Of a stretch of DNA of 64,000 nt, positions 8,369 to 16,619 are shown piece by piece; position 1 is the stretch's first letter; the number at the start of each line of letters is the position of its first letter. The DNA lies in NCBI RefSeq assembly GCF_024127895.1, contig NZ_JAMYBK010000010.1:80893-144892 (forward strand), in the 5' to 3' direction. Under the pieces are notes generated by a model, which ran no database searches, had not been told where the DNA came from, and worked only from the letters and a program-made list of their open reading frames with translations. Source of the DNA: Pseudomonas guariconensis. Its GTDB lineage: Bacteria; Pseudomonadota; Gammaproteobacteria; Pseudomonadales; Pseudomonadaceae. A program made the position numbers and the translations under genes.

Positions 8369-9823
8369 ATGGCCCTCCTCGCCCGCTTTTCCCTCACCTG
8401 CCTGGCTGCCCTGCTGCTGGCCGGCACCGCCCAGGCCGGTAGCCAGGCGTTGCCGGTCAACCAGACGGTGGATGCCCTGACGCCGGAGGAACACCAACGG
8501 CAGGTGCTGACCCTGCGCCAGCAAGCGCGCCAGGCGGTGACCTTCGCCCAGGCCGAGCGGCCGCGCCCGGCTGGCCGTGCCAGCGTCAGCCTGCAACCGA
8601 TGTTCTCGTCCCAGGCCGGCAGTTGGCCCTTCGAGCCGTTCGTCAACAATGGCTTGTTCCGTGCCATCGCGGGCTACCAGGCGCACCACCCGCAGGTGGT
8701 GATGCTGCGCGGTGGCAGCATCACCCTGGCGCAGTTGAACGACGCCCTCGCCAACCCGCGCATCCTGCGCCGCTACAAGGACGGCTACCTGCTCAGCTAC
8801 CCGCTGCTGATCGGTCCCGACGCAGGCCTGGTGCTCGAAGGAACCAGCCTGTACCTCTACAGTTTTTCTGGCACGGCGCTGATCAACCAGGGCTGGCTGG
8901 GGCTGAACCAGTCGAGCCTGGAAAGCGTGGCGGGCGACAAGCCAGGCAATACCGACCGTGCCTGGCGACCGTTCGTGGTAGCCTGGGCCGGCAGCCACAC
9001 CCAGGTGATCGGCTCGACGCTCAGGCGCCTGGGCTACAACGCCAACCTGTCCCGTGGACTGACCACCGCGCTGAGCCCCCAGCAGCCTGCTGGCAGCCGC
9101 CTGGCGACCGTGCTGATCCGCGACAGCCGGTTCAGCGAGCTGTCCACCGCCGTGGAGCTGCAACACAGCCAGGCGACCATCAGCACCAGCCAGTTCGAAC
9201 AGTCCCAGCAATACGCCATCGACGTTCGCGACAGCCAGCTGAGCCTTCGCGGCAACCAGTTGCGCGGCATCGACAACAACAGTGGCGTACGCCTGCGCGG
9301 GCAGACCCGCGCCCTGCTGGAAGACAACCTGATCCTCGGCGCCGGCAAGGCCGCCATCGAGATCAGCGAACAACAGGGCGCGGTGCTGCTGGCGAGCAAC
9401 CGTATCGGCGACAGCCGCGGCAATGGCATCCAGTTGCGCAACCTCGCGCCGACCTCGGCAGCCCCCTTGCTGATCGACGACAACCTGCTGGCCAGCAGCC
9501 AAGGCACCGCCGTGGATGCCAGCGACGTCGGCGCCCTGGCGTTGGTGGGCAACCGTATCGGCAATACCCCGGAGTATGCCGTCAGCCTGCGCAACGCCAC
9601 TCCCCTGCCCGGCCCGCTGCTGCTCAGCGGCAATCGCCTGGGCCAGGTCGGCAAGGCGGTGGTGCGGGTCGAAGGGGTGCGCGAGGTGGCGCTGGGCGGC
9701 AACAGTTTCGATGGCAAGCCGCTGCTGCAGAACCTGTTGATCGGCGACCTGCTGCCATTGCAGGCCAGGCTCCTGGAGGCCACGGTACGTCAGGGCGGCA
9801 CCGCGCGGGTGCGCTGGCCGTGA
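8369..9823 (+). CDS. AlgG-like periplasmic beta-helix protein, epimerase motif degenerate
   Basis: 484 residues with a signal peptide ending near 'GTAQAGS', and a long right-handed beta-helix (residues about 200-460) of the carbohydrate-binding/sugar-hydrolase repeat type found in mannuronan C5-epimerase AlgG. The local pattern aligns with AlgG: 'LGYNANLSRGLTTALSP', then 'QYAIDVRDSQ' where AlgG has 'YGIDPHDRS'. The catalytic His of DPHD is therefore Arg287 and the Pro is Val286. The protein is also about 60 residues shorter than AlgG. I infer a structural role (protecting or guiding polymer in the periplasm) without epimerase activity. It is the last gene of the operon, 14 bases after the lyase, with a 'CAAGGA' ribosome-binding site. 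No algA follows. Confidence 0.75.
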   Translation: MALLARFSLTCLAALLLAGTAQAGSQALPVNQTVDALTPEEHQRQVLTLRQQARQAVTFAQAERPRPAGRASVSLQPMFSSQAGSWPFEPFVNNGLFRAIAGYQAHHPQVVMLRGGSITLAQLNDALANPRILRRYKDGYLLSYPLLIGPDAGLVLEGTSLYLYSFSGTALINQGWLGLNQSSLESVAGDKPGNTDRAWRPFVVAWAGSHTQVIGSTLRRLGYNANLSRGLTTALSPQQPAGSRLATVLIRDSRFSELSTAVELQHSQATISTSQFEQSQQYAIDVRDSQLSLRGNQLRGIDNNSGVRLRGQTRALLEDNLILGAGKAAIEISEQQGAVLLASNRIGDSRGNGIQLRNLAPTSAAPLLIDDNLLASSQGTAVDASDVGALALVGNRIGNTPEYAVSLRNATPLPGPLLLSGNRLGQVGKAVVRVEGVREVALGGNSFDGKPLLQNLLIGDLLPLQARLLEATVRQGGTARVRWP

Positions 9824-9892
9824 GGGGCGATAGAACACCACGTGACTCATTGAGTAGAACGTGACTGCGCAGAGAACGGTTGGCTGACGGGG

Positions 9893-9926
9893 TTCGGGAG
9901 CGGGCTTGCCCGCTTCCACAGGCCTG
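9893..9926. repeat. REP-type palindromic repeat
   Basis: The core GAGCGGGC-TT-GCCCGCTTC forms a short-looped palindrome. It is the common Pseudomonas extragenic palindrome seen several more times in this window. It lies between the convergent alginate-like operon and the acetyltransferase gene. Confidence 0.7.
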
Positions 9927-9937
9927 TCGGCATTCCC

Positions 9938-10369
9938 TCAGTCGATCGCACGCTGCATGCGCACGAAGCACTCGTCCTCGCCCATCTCGATGAAGCCCCG
10001 GCGCCGGTACAACTGCCGTGCCGGGTTGGTCTTGAACACCATCAGGCGCAATAACGGCAACTGCCGCTGCGCTGCCCAGCCGGCCAGTGTCTCCAACACC
10101 CAACTGCCGCCCCCGCGCCCACGGTGCTCGGGCAGCAGGTGCAATTCGCGGATGAACAGCGCCTGGCGATCCTGGCTGAGGCTGCAGAACCCCAAGAGCT
10201 CGTCGCCGTCCATGACCAGCCACTGTTCGCGCCAGGTCCAGGCCTCATCGAAGGCTTCCTCGATCCACAGCAGGTCGAATTCCCGGTAATAAGGCAGCAT
10301 GGCCCGGCGGGTAAGGTCGCGGGCGAAGCTCAGGTGGGTGTCGCTGGCAGGGCTCAAGCGAAGGGGCAT
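9938..10369 (-). CDS. GNAT-family N-acetyltransferase
   Basis: 143 residues, a single GNAT domain. The acetyl-CoA binding motif A is visible as 'ELHLLPEHRGRGGGSWVLETLAGWA', with the variant Arg-Gly-Arg-Gly-Gly-Gly pyrophosphate loop. A typical motif B follows ('NPARQLYRRRGFIEM'). I start at the ATG at 10369 because a GGAGA lies just upstream; an in-frame upstream ATG lacks one. The substrate cannot be told from sequence. The gene is in the same direction as the DUF488 gene behind it but separated from it by about 50 bases. Confidence 0.8.
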   Translation of the reverse strand: MPLRLSPASDTHLSFARDLTRRAMLPYYREFDLLWIEEAFDEAWTWREQWLVMDGDELLGFCSLSQDRQALFIRELHLLPEHRGRGGGSWVLETLAGWAAQRQLPLLRLMVFKTNPARQLYRRRGFIEMGEDECFVRMQRAID

Positions 10370-10417
10370 GGCATGTCTCCCTCGGCATGCCACGCGGCGC
10401 CAAGGCCGGCAACGGCC

Positions 10418-10804
10418 CTAAGGGGCATAGCACACCGGCGAACTGCCCGACCCGCGCCGGTCCAGCTCGTCCTCCAGCCAGTCGGCCAGCACACGGGCAT
10501 TGTTGTGCTCGGTGTCCTTGCCGGCATACAGCAGGGTCAGGTCGCCCTTGCCCGCCAGGTCCAGCAACGGATACCAATGCTCGGGATGGGCGGCCAGCTC
10601 CTGCTGGTAGCGCTGGGTGAACCCGGCGAAATCCACCTCGCCGTGGTGGAACGCCTTGCGCAGTTCGTTGGACGGCGCCACCTCGCGCAGCCACTCCCCG
10701 TGCAGGTCGTCCTTGCGCTTGTTGCGTGGCCACAGGCGGTCGACCAATACCCGCTGGCCATCGCTCGCTTCGGCTGGCTCATAGACACGCTTGCAACGAA
10801 TCAT
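10418..10804 (-). CDS. DUF488 family protein (YeaO-like)
   Basis: 128 residues with the family signature 'RCKRVYEPAEASDGQRVLVDRLWPR' near the N-terminus and 'LLYAGKDTEHNNARVLADWLE' near the C-terminus. This small alpha/beta family has unknown biochemical function and is common in proteobacteria. The start at 10804 follows a GGAGAAG sequence. It may be co-transcribed with the downstream acetyltransferase gene. No function is proposed. Confidence 0.8.
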   Translation of the reverse strand: MIRCKRVYEPAEASDGQRVLVDRLWPRNKRKDDLHGEWLREVAPSNELRKAFHHGEVDFAGFTQRYQQELAAHPEHWYPLLDLAGKGDLTLLYAGKDTEHNNARVLADWLEDELDRRGSGSSPVCYAP

Positions 10805-10930
10805 CGTCTTCTCCTGCAGCATCCTGTCCTTACCAGCCTAGGGCGTTCACCGGCCGAAATCACGCCCGGGTAACGAATGGCTCCCCTGCTGCCAGGCTTG
10901 CGTGCCCTGGCCCGAGGCCAACGGGGCCAT

Positions 10931-11428
10931 TCAAGCCTGCCCGTGGGCCTTGAGCTTGAGCTTCTCGGTATCGACGCGGACGAACACCGAGTCGGCGCTG
11001 ACGGTCAGCACATCGCCGGCCCACACCTCGCAGATCACCCGGCTCTTGCGCCCTACTTCGCCTTCCACCCGTGCCTTGAGCAGCAACTCGACGCCCATGG
11101 GGGTGGGCTTGAGGTAGGTCAGGCTGAGCGTGCCGGTGACGCAATCGATGCGCGGCAGGCTGCCCGGCTCGCGGCCTTCGGCACGGTAGTGGTAGGCCAT
11201 GGCGGTCCAGTTGGAATGGCAGTCGACCAGCATGGCCAGCAGGCCGCCATAGACCAGCCCAGGCCAGCCGACGAAGCTGCCGTCGGGAGCGTGACGGCAC
11301 ACCAGGTGGATACCGTCGGCGTCCCAATGGCTCTTGACGTGCAGGCCGCTGGGGTGGGAGCAGCCGCAGCCATAGCAGGTGCCTTCGGGGGCAGCCAGCT
11401 CCTGGATGGAAAGGGCGTGTGCGTTCAT
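10931..11428 (-). CDS. PaaI-type hotdog-fold thioesterase
   Basis: 165 residues with one hotdog domain. The catalytic-helix region reads 'WPGLVYGGLLAMLVDCHSNWTAMAYHY', the usual place for the Gly-Gly-turn and acidic catalytic residue (Asp in 'LVDC'). The N-terminus carries a Cys-rich stretch 'GTCYGCGCSHPSGL' seen in a subgroup of these acyl-CoA thioesterases. The substrate is unknown. It lies 113 bases downstream of the permease gene on the same strand and could be read through from it. Confidence 0.8.
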   Translation of the reverse strand: MNAHALSIQELAAPEGTCYGCGCSHPSGLHVKSHWDADGIHLVCRHAPDGSFVGWPGLVYGGLLAMLVDCHSNWTAMAYHYRAEGREPGSLPRIDCVTGTLSLTYLKPTPMGVELLLKARVEGEVGRKSRVICEVWAGDVLTVSADSVFVRVDTEKLKLKAHGQA

Positions 11429-11541
11429 AAGCTTCCTGTGCTTGTTGGAATGGGAAGAAATGCCGTCGCCGATGGTAGCGCCCTGCCCCGCTGGCGCCAA
11501 CGGAAAAGCCCTGTGGGCTGCACAGCAGCCCCGCGTCAGGC

Positions 11542-12927
11542 TCAGACCGCCTGGGTGGCCGCCGCCCCCGTGCGGCGCCGGGTCAGCGAGATCAGCAGGA
11601 TGAACAAGGTCACCCCGGCGGTCATCAAGGTCTCGTAGCGGTACGCATCGCTGAACAGCATGTAGCCCAGGACCATGACGATGGTGCCGATCACCAACCA
11701 GGTGAGCCAGGGAAACAACCACATCTTCAGCGCCAGTTGGGTGCCATCGCGATCGGCGCGGGCACGCATGCGCAGTTGCGACACGGCGATCACCAGGTAC
11801 ACCAGCAAGGCGATGGCACCGGTGGTGGACAGCAAGAAGCCGAAGACCTTGCCGGGGAACACATAGTTGACGAAGCAGCCAGCGAAGCCCGCCAGGGTCG
11901 ACAGGGCCACGGCGATGGTCGGCACGCCGTTGCCGGAGATACGCCGGATCATGGCCGGCGCTTCACCGCGGGCGCCCAGGGAGTAAAGCATGCGTGAGGC
12001 GGTATAGAGCCCGGAGTTCATGCAGCTGGTGACCGCCACCAGCACCACCAGGTCGACCAGCAGCTTGGCCCCCGGCACGTTGAGCACCTCCAGCACCCGC
12101 TGGAAGGAACCGACCGCCTTCAGGCCGGGGTCGTTCCAAGCCACCAGCGAGACCACCAGGAAGATCGACGCCAGGTAGAAGATGGCGATGCGGTACACCA
12201 CCAGGTTGGTGGCGCGGCGGATCTTCTCCTTGGGGTTGGCAGTCTCGTCGGCGGCGATGGTGACGATCTCGGCGCCGAAGAACGAGAAGATGGTGATCAA
12301 TACGCCGCCCAGGACCGTGCCGAAACCGTTGGGCATGAAGCCGCCGTTGGCCCACAGCTGGCTGACCCCGGACCTCTCGGCCAACGGCCAGACACCGAAC
12401 ACGGCCATGCTGCAGATGCCGATGAAGGCCAGGATGGCGACCACCTTGACCAGGGCGAACCAATACTCGAAGGCCCCGAAGTTCTTCACGCTGATCAGGT
12501 TGGTACCCGACAGCACGACCATGATCAGAAAGGCGAACAGCCAGGAGGGCACAGCCGGGAAGTAGGCGTGGAGGATGTCGGCACCGGCGATGGCCTCGAC
12601 CGGGATGATCAGCACCCAGAACCACCAGTACAACCAGCCGATGGTAAAGCCCGCCCAGGGGCCGATGGCCTCGGCGGCGTAGGTGGAGAACGAGCCGCTG
12701 TTGGGGTTGGCGATGGCCATTTCGCCGAGCATGCGCATCACCAGCAGCACCAGCAGGCCGGTCATGGCATAGGAAATGAGGATGGCCGGGCCGGCGGTGG
12801 CAATGGCGTTGGAGGAGCCGATGAACAGGCCGGCGCCGATGATGCCGGCGATGGAAATCATGGAAACCTGGCGCGACGTCAGGCCGTGTTGCAGCGAACG
12901 CTGTTTCTTGTGTTGTAGCGAAGCCAT
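11542..12927 (-). CDS. gabP: GABA/amino-acid permease (APC family, GabP-like)
   Basis: 461 residues, twelve predicted membrane segments, amino acid-polyamine-organocation superfamily. The N-terminal signature 'SMISIAGIIGAGLFIGSSNAI' is the substrate-binding helix 1 of this family, and the overall pattern ('GEMAIANPNSGSFSTYA', 'FSFFGAEIVTIAADET') resembles GabP. The start at 12927 has a GAGGG upstream. It is divergent from a LysR regulator and one gene away from a class-III aminotransferase that could use GABA or 2-aminoadipate, which supports uptake of such an amino acid. The exact substrate is inferred. Confidence 0.82.
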   Translation of the reverse strand: MASLQHKKQRSLQHGLTSRQVSMISIAGIIGAGLFIGSSNAIATAGPAILISYAMTGLLVLLVMRMLGEMAIANPNSGSFSTYAAEAIGPWAGFTIGWLYWWFWVLIIPVEAIAGADILHAYFPAVPSWLFAFLIMVVLSGTNLISVKNFGAFEYWFALVKVVAILAFIGICSMAVFGVWPLAERSGVSQLWANGGFMPNGFGTVLGGVLITIFSFFGAEIVTIAADETANPKEKIRRATNLVVYRIAIFYLASIFLVVSLVAWNDPGLKAVGSFQRVLEVLNVPGAKLLVDLVVLVAVTSCMNSGLYTASRMLYSLGARGEAPAMIRRISGNGVPTIAVALSTLAGFAGCFVNYVFPGKVFGFLLSTTGAIALLVYLVIAVSQLRMRARADRDGTQLALKMWLFPWLTWLVIGTIVMVLGYMLFSDAYRYETLMTAGVTLFILLISLTRRRTGAAATQAV

Positions 12928-13247
12928 GGGGAACCCTCGAATGGGTCGGCCGCCGCAAGGGGCGGCTGAAAGGTCGGAGCAGATTCTTGTAGGTTTTTGC
13001 TGCTGTTTCTTGTTGTTCTGGGGCTTCACGCTGCCCTGTAGATGCGGGTGTGCCGCGTGCCTACAAGGGAGCGGTATATCTGGAAAGTTCGACGGTCATG
13101 TTGTTTTCTCCTGCATCGAACAACGGTTGTCATCATTGATGCAGGTCAGTATTAATCTTTTAGGACGGGGTCAACAAACGACCTTTTCGAAACACATGAT
13201 TCCATATCGGAATGAACTTCTTCCTTTTTTGCTCGGTAGCGCCCTTC
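12928..13247. promoter_or_regulatory. Divergent regulatory region between permease and LysR gene
   Basis: About 320 bases without a supported gene. It is noticeably AT-richer between 13080 and 13215 and must hold the promoters of the permease (leftward) and the LysR gene (rightward). A dyad ATTCC-N5-GGAAT lies at 13199-13213, just before the regulator start, and could be an operator. An in-frame ATG at 13212 overlaps this dyad, so I prefer the later ATG at 13248 for the regulator. Confidence 0.5.
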
Positions 13248-14144
13248 ATGTCCAAACGCCTGATGCCCTCGACCACCGCCCTGCAGTGCTTCGAAGCCGC
13301 TGCCCGCCACCTGAGCTTCACCCGTGCGGCGCAGGAACTGCACCTGACCCAGAGCGCGGTCAGCAAGCAGGTGGCGCAGCTCGAGGACATGCTTTCGCAC
13401 CCGTTGTTCCAGCGCATCCGGCGGCGCCTGCACCTGACCCCGGCCGGGGCCCTGTACCTGACCGAGGTGAACAAGATCCTCACCCAGATCGACATCTCCA
13501 GCCGCTACATCCTCAGCTACGGCGACGAGACCGAGGTGCTGCGCATCGCCACCCAGCCGACCTTCGGCGCCCGCTGGCTGGTGCCCAGGCTCAAGGGGTT
13601 CGGCGAGCGTCATCCGCGCATCCACCTGGATATCCGCAACGAGCTGGAGCCTTTCGACCTGGTGCAGGCCAAGGCCGACATCGCCTTCTTCTTCGGCCAG
13701 GGCACCTGGCCCGGGGCGACCTGCATCGAGCTGTTCAGCGAGGAGGTGGTACCGGTGTGCGCGCCACAGCTGCGCCAGCAATACCGCTTCGACAGTGCCG
13801 AAGCCCTCACCGAGCATCGCCTGTTGCAGTGCGCCTCGCGGCCGGAGGCCTGGCACGAATGGTTCCTGGGCCTGGGCCTGCACAGCCAGAACAGCTACCA
13901 CGGTCCCCGCTTCGACACCTTCTACCTGTGCATCCGCGCGGCCATCGCCGGTTGCGGCATCGCCCTGATCCCCCGCTACCTGGTGGCCGAGGAGCTGGCC
14001 GAAGGCAAGTTGGTGGTGGCCTGGGACCATCCGGTGCCGAGCAATGGCAAGCACTTCGTCGCCCATGCCGAGCATGCGGCCGAGGTGCCGAAAGTCCGGG
14101 CGTTCGTGCAGTGGATCCTGGAGCGGGTGGCCGAGGGGGATTGA
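13248..14144 (+). CDS. LysR-family transcriptional regulator (GcvA-like)
   Basis: 298 residues. An N-terminal winged helix-turn-helix ('ALQCFEAAARHLSFTRAAQELHLTQSAVSKQVAQLED') is followed by a type-2 periplasmic-binding-like effector domain with 'TFGARWLVPRLKGF', typical of the GcvA subgroup. It lies between a divergent GabP-like permease and a same-strand aminotransferase and probably controls both. Start choice: 'MSKRLMPST' at 13248; an in-frame ATG at 13212 would add 12 hydrophobic residues not typical of the family. The inducer is unknown, perhaps GABA, aminovalerate or aminoadipate. Confidence 0.85.
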   Translation: MSKRLMPSTTALQCFEAAARHLSFTRAAQELHLTQSAVSKQVAQLEDMLSHPLFQRIRRRLHLTPAGALYLTEVNKILTQIDISSRYILSYGDETEVLRIATQPTFGARWLVPRLKGFGERHPRIHLDIRNELEPFDLVQAKADIAFFFGQGTWPGATCIELFSEEVVPVCAPQLRQQYRFDSAEALTEHRLLQCASRPEAWHEWFLGLGLHSQNSYHGPRFDTFYLCIRAAIAGCGIALIPRYLVAEELAEGKLVVAWDHPVPSNGKHFVAHAEHAAEVPKVRAFVQWILERVAEGD

Positions 14145-14198
14145 GCTGGGGCCAGCGATGAACCTCACCACATCAAGAATCAGTGGAATGACCGTAAT

Positions 14199-14209
14199 CG
14201 AATAATTCG
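14199..14209. promoter_or_regulatory. Perfect palindrome upstream of the aminotransferase gene
   Basis: CGAATAATTCG is an exact 11-base palindrome in an AT-rich 128-base gap between the LysR gene and the aminotransferase. Position and symmetry suit a LysR-family operator, but no binding data are available. Confidence 0.35.
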
Positions 14210-14272
14210 TTTGCGCAATACTGTCGCGGCACGCTTCGATAATAAGAAACTTGAACAAAGAGCCGCGTGCAC

Positions 14273-15523
14273 ATGAACCCGGAAAGTATCAGTCAGTCTA
14301 TCGCCATCGTTCATCCCATTACACTTTCCCATGGCCGCAATGCCGAAGTCTGGGATACCGACGGCAAGCGCTACATCGACTTCGTCGGCGGCATCGGCGT
14401 ACTCAACCTGGGCCATTGCAACCCCGCCGTGGTCGAGGCGATCCAGGCCCAGGCCGCGCGCCTGACCCACTACGCCTTCAACGCCGCCCCCCATGGCCCG
14501 TACCTGGAACTGATGGAACGTCTGCGCCAGTTCGTGCCGGTCGGCTACCCACTGGCGGGCATGCTCACCAACAGCGGCGCGGAGGCGGCAGAGAACGCAC
14601 TGAAGGTGGCCCGTGGCGCCACCGGCAAGCGCGCCATCGTCGCCTTCGACGGCGGCTTCCATGGCCGCACCCTGGCCACCCTGAACCTCAACGGCAAGGT
14701 CGCGCCGTACAAGCAGCGGGTCGGCGATTTGCCCGGCCCGGTCTACCACCTGCCCTACCCCAGCGCCGACACCGGGGTGACCTGCGAGCAGGCCCTCAAG
14801 GCCATGGAGCGGCTGTTCAGCGTCGAGCTGGCGGTCGAGGACGTGGCCGCCTTCATCTTCGAACCGGTGCAGGGCGAAGGCGGCTTCCTCGCCCTGGACC
14901 CGGCCTTCGCCCAGGCACTGCGGCGCTTCTGCGACGCGCATGGGATCCTGGTCATCATCGACGAGATCCAATCCGGCTTCGGCCGCACCGGCCAGCGCTT
15001 CGCCTTCCCCCGCCTGGGGATCGAGCCAGACCTGCTGTTGCTGGCCAAGAGCATCGCCGGCGGCATGCCGCTGGGCGCGGTGGTCGGTCGCAAGCACCTG
15101 ATGGACGCACTGCCCAAGGGCGGCCTGGGCGGCACCTATTCGGGCAACCCGATCGCCTGCGCGGCGGCGCTGGCCAGCCTGGCGCAGATGAGCGACGCGA
15201 ACATCGCCACCTGGGGCGAACGCCAGGAACAGGCGATCGTCGCGCACTACGCACGCTGGAAGGCGTGCGGATCGATGGCCGCGCTGGGTCGCCTGACCGG
15301 CACCGGGGCCATGCGCGGCATCGAGCTGGTCAATGCCGATGGCAGCCCGGCGCCGGCACTGCTGGCCAAGGTACTGGAAGCGGCACGCGGCAAGGGCCTG
15401 CTGCTGATGCCCAGCGGCAAGGCGCGGCACATCATCCGCCTGCTGGCGCCGCTGACCATCGAGCCCGAGGTGCTCGAGGAAGGCCTGGATATCCTCGGGC
15501 AGTGCCTGGCGGAGTTGGGCTGA
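14273..15523 (+). CDS. amaC: Class-III PLP aminotransferase (4-aminobutyrate / L-2-aminoadipate type)
   Basis: 416 residues, fold-type I, class III. The PLP site is 'LLLLAKSIAGGMPLGAVVGR' with the Schiff-base Lys in 'AKSIAGG', and the upstream 'IIDEIQSGFGRTG' holds the Asp that binds the pyridine nitrogen. Sequence and neighbourhood (second EF-G, aceA and nuo downstream) match what I recall of the P. putida aminotransferase that acts on L-2-aminoadipate in lysine breakdown and also on GABA-like substrates. Start: ATG at 14273; a GTG two codons earlier is possible. The gene lies downstream of the LysR gene with an AT-rich promoter gap. Confidence 0.8.
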   Translation: MNPESISQSIAIVHPITLSHGRNAEVWDTDGKRYIDFVGGIGVLNLGHCNPAVVEAIQAQAARLTHYAFNAAPHGPYLELMERLRQFVPVGYPLAGMLTNSGAEAAENALKVARGATGKRAIVAFDGGFHGRTLATLNLNGKVAPYKQRVGDLPGPVYHLPYPSADTGVTCEQALKAMERLFSVELAVEDVAAFIFEPVQGEGGFLALDPAFAQALRRFCDAHGILVIIDEIQSGFGRTGQRFAFPRLGIEPDLLLLAKSIAGGMPLGAVVGRKHLMDALPKGGLGGTYSGNPIACAAALASLAQMSDANIATWGERQEQAIVAHYARWKACGSMAALGRLTGTGAMRGIELVNADGSPAPALLAKVLEAARGKGLLLMPSGKARHIIRLLAPLTIEPEVLEEGLDILGQCLAELG

Positions 15524-15528
15524 AGCCG

Positions 15529-15825
15529 TTAGAGACCCAATTCCTGCGGGGTGAGCATGTCGGACTCGAAGGCGATCCAGCCGCCTTCGAGTTCGGCGTG
15601 GCCGTTGACGATCGGGCCGTAGTAGGTCAGGCCGTTCTCCAGGGTCACGCAGATGTGAGTGGCATTGTCGGGCGCCGCCAGGGTGCCGACGAAGTGCACC
15701 TTCTTGAGCGTTTCGCTCACCGCTTCCAGGCCCACGCGCACGGCCGGGTTCTCGACCGCCTCGGCCTCGCCTCCGCGGGTTTCGCTGCTGACGGTCACGG
15801 TGGCGATATAGGGGTACTTGCTCAA
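15529..15825 (-). CDS. Conserved small protein of unknown function (TTG start)
   Basis: 98 residues, acidic, no signal peptide and no recognised domain ('VHFVGTLAAPDNATHICVTLENGLTYYGPIVNG'). No ATG fits: upstream in-frame codons translate a REP repeat, so they are not coding. I propose TTG at 15825, which has a GAGG eight bases before it. The gene is convergent with the aminotransferase, with only five bases between the two stops. Confidence 0.6.
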   Translation of the reverse strand: MSKYPYIATVTVSSETRGGEAEAVENPAVRVGLEAVSETLKKVHFVGTLAAPDNATHICVTLENGLTYYGPIVNGHAELEGGWIAFESDMLTPQELGL

Positions 15826-15904
15826 TCGGGTTGCCTCATCGAAAAGGGGGCGCCTGGGCACCGGGATGCGTAGGGTACGGCAGCGGCCAGCCGTTGTCTC
15901 TACC

Positions 15905-16007
15905 GGCTTCTTCGCGGGCAAGCCCGCTCCCACACGGCCCTGCAAGCCGCATCATTCGTGGTGGCCACCGCACCTTGTGGGAGCGGGCTTGCCCGCGAAT
16001 GGGCCGG
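15905..16007. repeat. Inverted pair of REP palindromes
   Basis: Two copies of the Pseudomonas REP face each other: one at about 15905-15942 (core GCGGGCAAGCCCGCTCCCAC) and its inverse at about 15973-16007 (core GGGAGCGGGCTTGCCCGCGA), about 30 bases apart. They lie between the starts of two divergent small genes. Confidence 0.75.
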
Positions 16008-16106
16008 TACTACCGACGATCATCGCGCCTGCCCGTCACATGGTCTCCCGCGCCCCGATCTGTTAGGGTGCCTGCCGATGCACGCCACACCACACGAGGA
16101 TCCCGA

Positions 16107-16535
16107 GTGAGCGCCGAAGAACCCCTGATCGCCGACCTGTTCGAGGTCGACAAACGCCTGTCCCTCAAGCCCGTCGTGGACTTCAACGCCTACCTGCGCA
16201 ACGCCTTCGGCGACGGCCCCTGCCGCTGTCACCGCTGTGGCGAGACTGGGGGCGACGAAAGCGGCTACAGCCACCGCCATACCTTCGAACTGGACGGCCG
16301 CCCGCTGCACCGCCGCTTCGCCAACACCGCCGCCAGCGACGTACTGCTGGCCCTGAAGAAGGCCTGGCTGTCGTACACCAAGCGCGAGTTGCCCCTGGCC
16401 GGCGAACTGGACCTGGCCACCGTCAAGTCCTTCACCGAGGCGGCCCTGCATGAACGCCTGCTGGCCCTGCTGCCGGCCAGCGGCCTGGCCCGCGAGGCCG
16501 ACGGCCACTGGCAACTGCAGGCCCTGGCCGACTGA
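16107..16535 (+). CDS. Conserved hypothetical protein with Cys-rich motif
   Basis: 142 residues starting with GTG at 16107 after 'CGAGGA' at good spacing. An N-terminal segment 'GPCRCHRCGETGGDES' could bind a metal through two or three Cys plus nearby His. The rest is helical with no known domain. It sits 84 bases before the EF-G gene and may share its transcript. A longer frame upstream runs through REP sequence and is not believable. No function assigned. Confidence 0.65.
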   Translation: MSAEEPLIADLFEVDKRLSLKPVVDFNAYLRNAFGDGPCRCHRCGETGGDESGYSHRHTFELDGRPLHRRFANTAASDVLLALKKAWLSYTKRELPLAGELDLATVKSFTEAALHERLLALLPASGLAREADGHWQLQALAD

Positions 16536-16619
16536 GTCAAGCGCGCCCGCCCGGCGGAACGGCAGGATTCTCCCGGTCTGCTACCTTGGGAGAATCCGCT
16601 CACCCGCAGGTGACTGACC

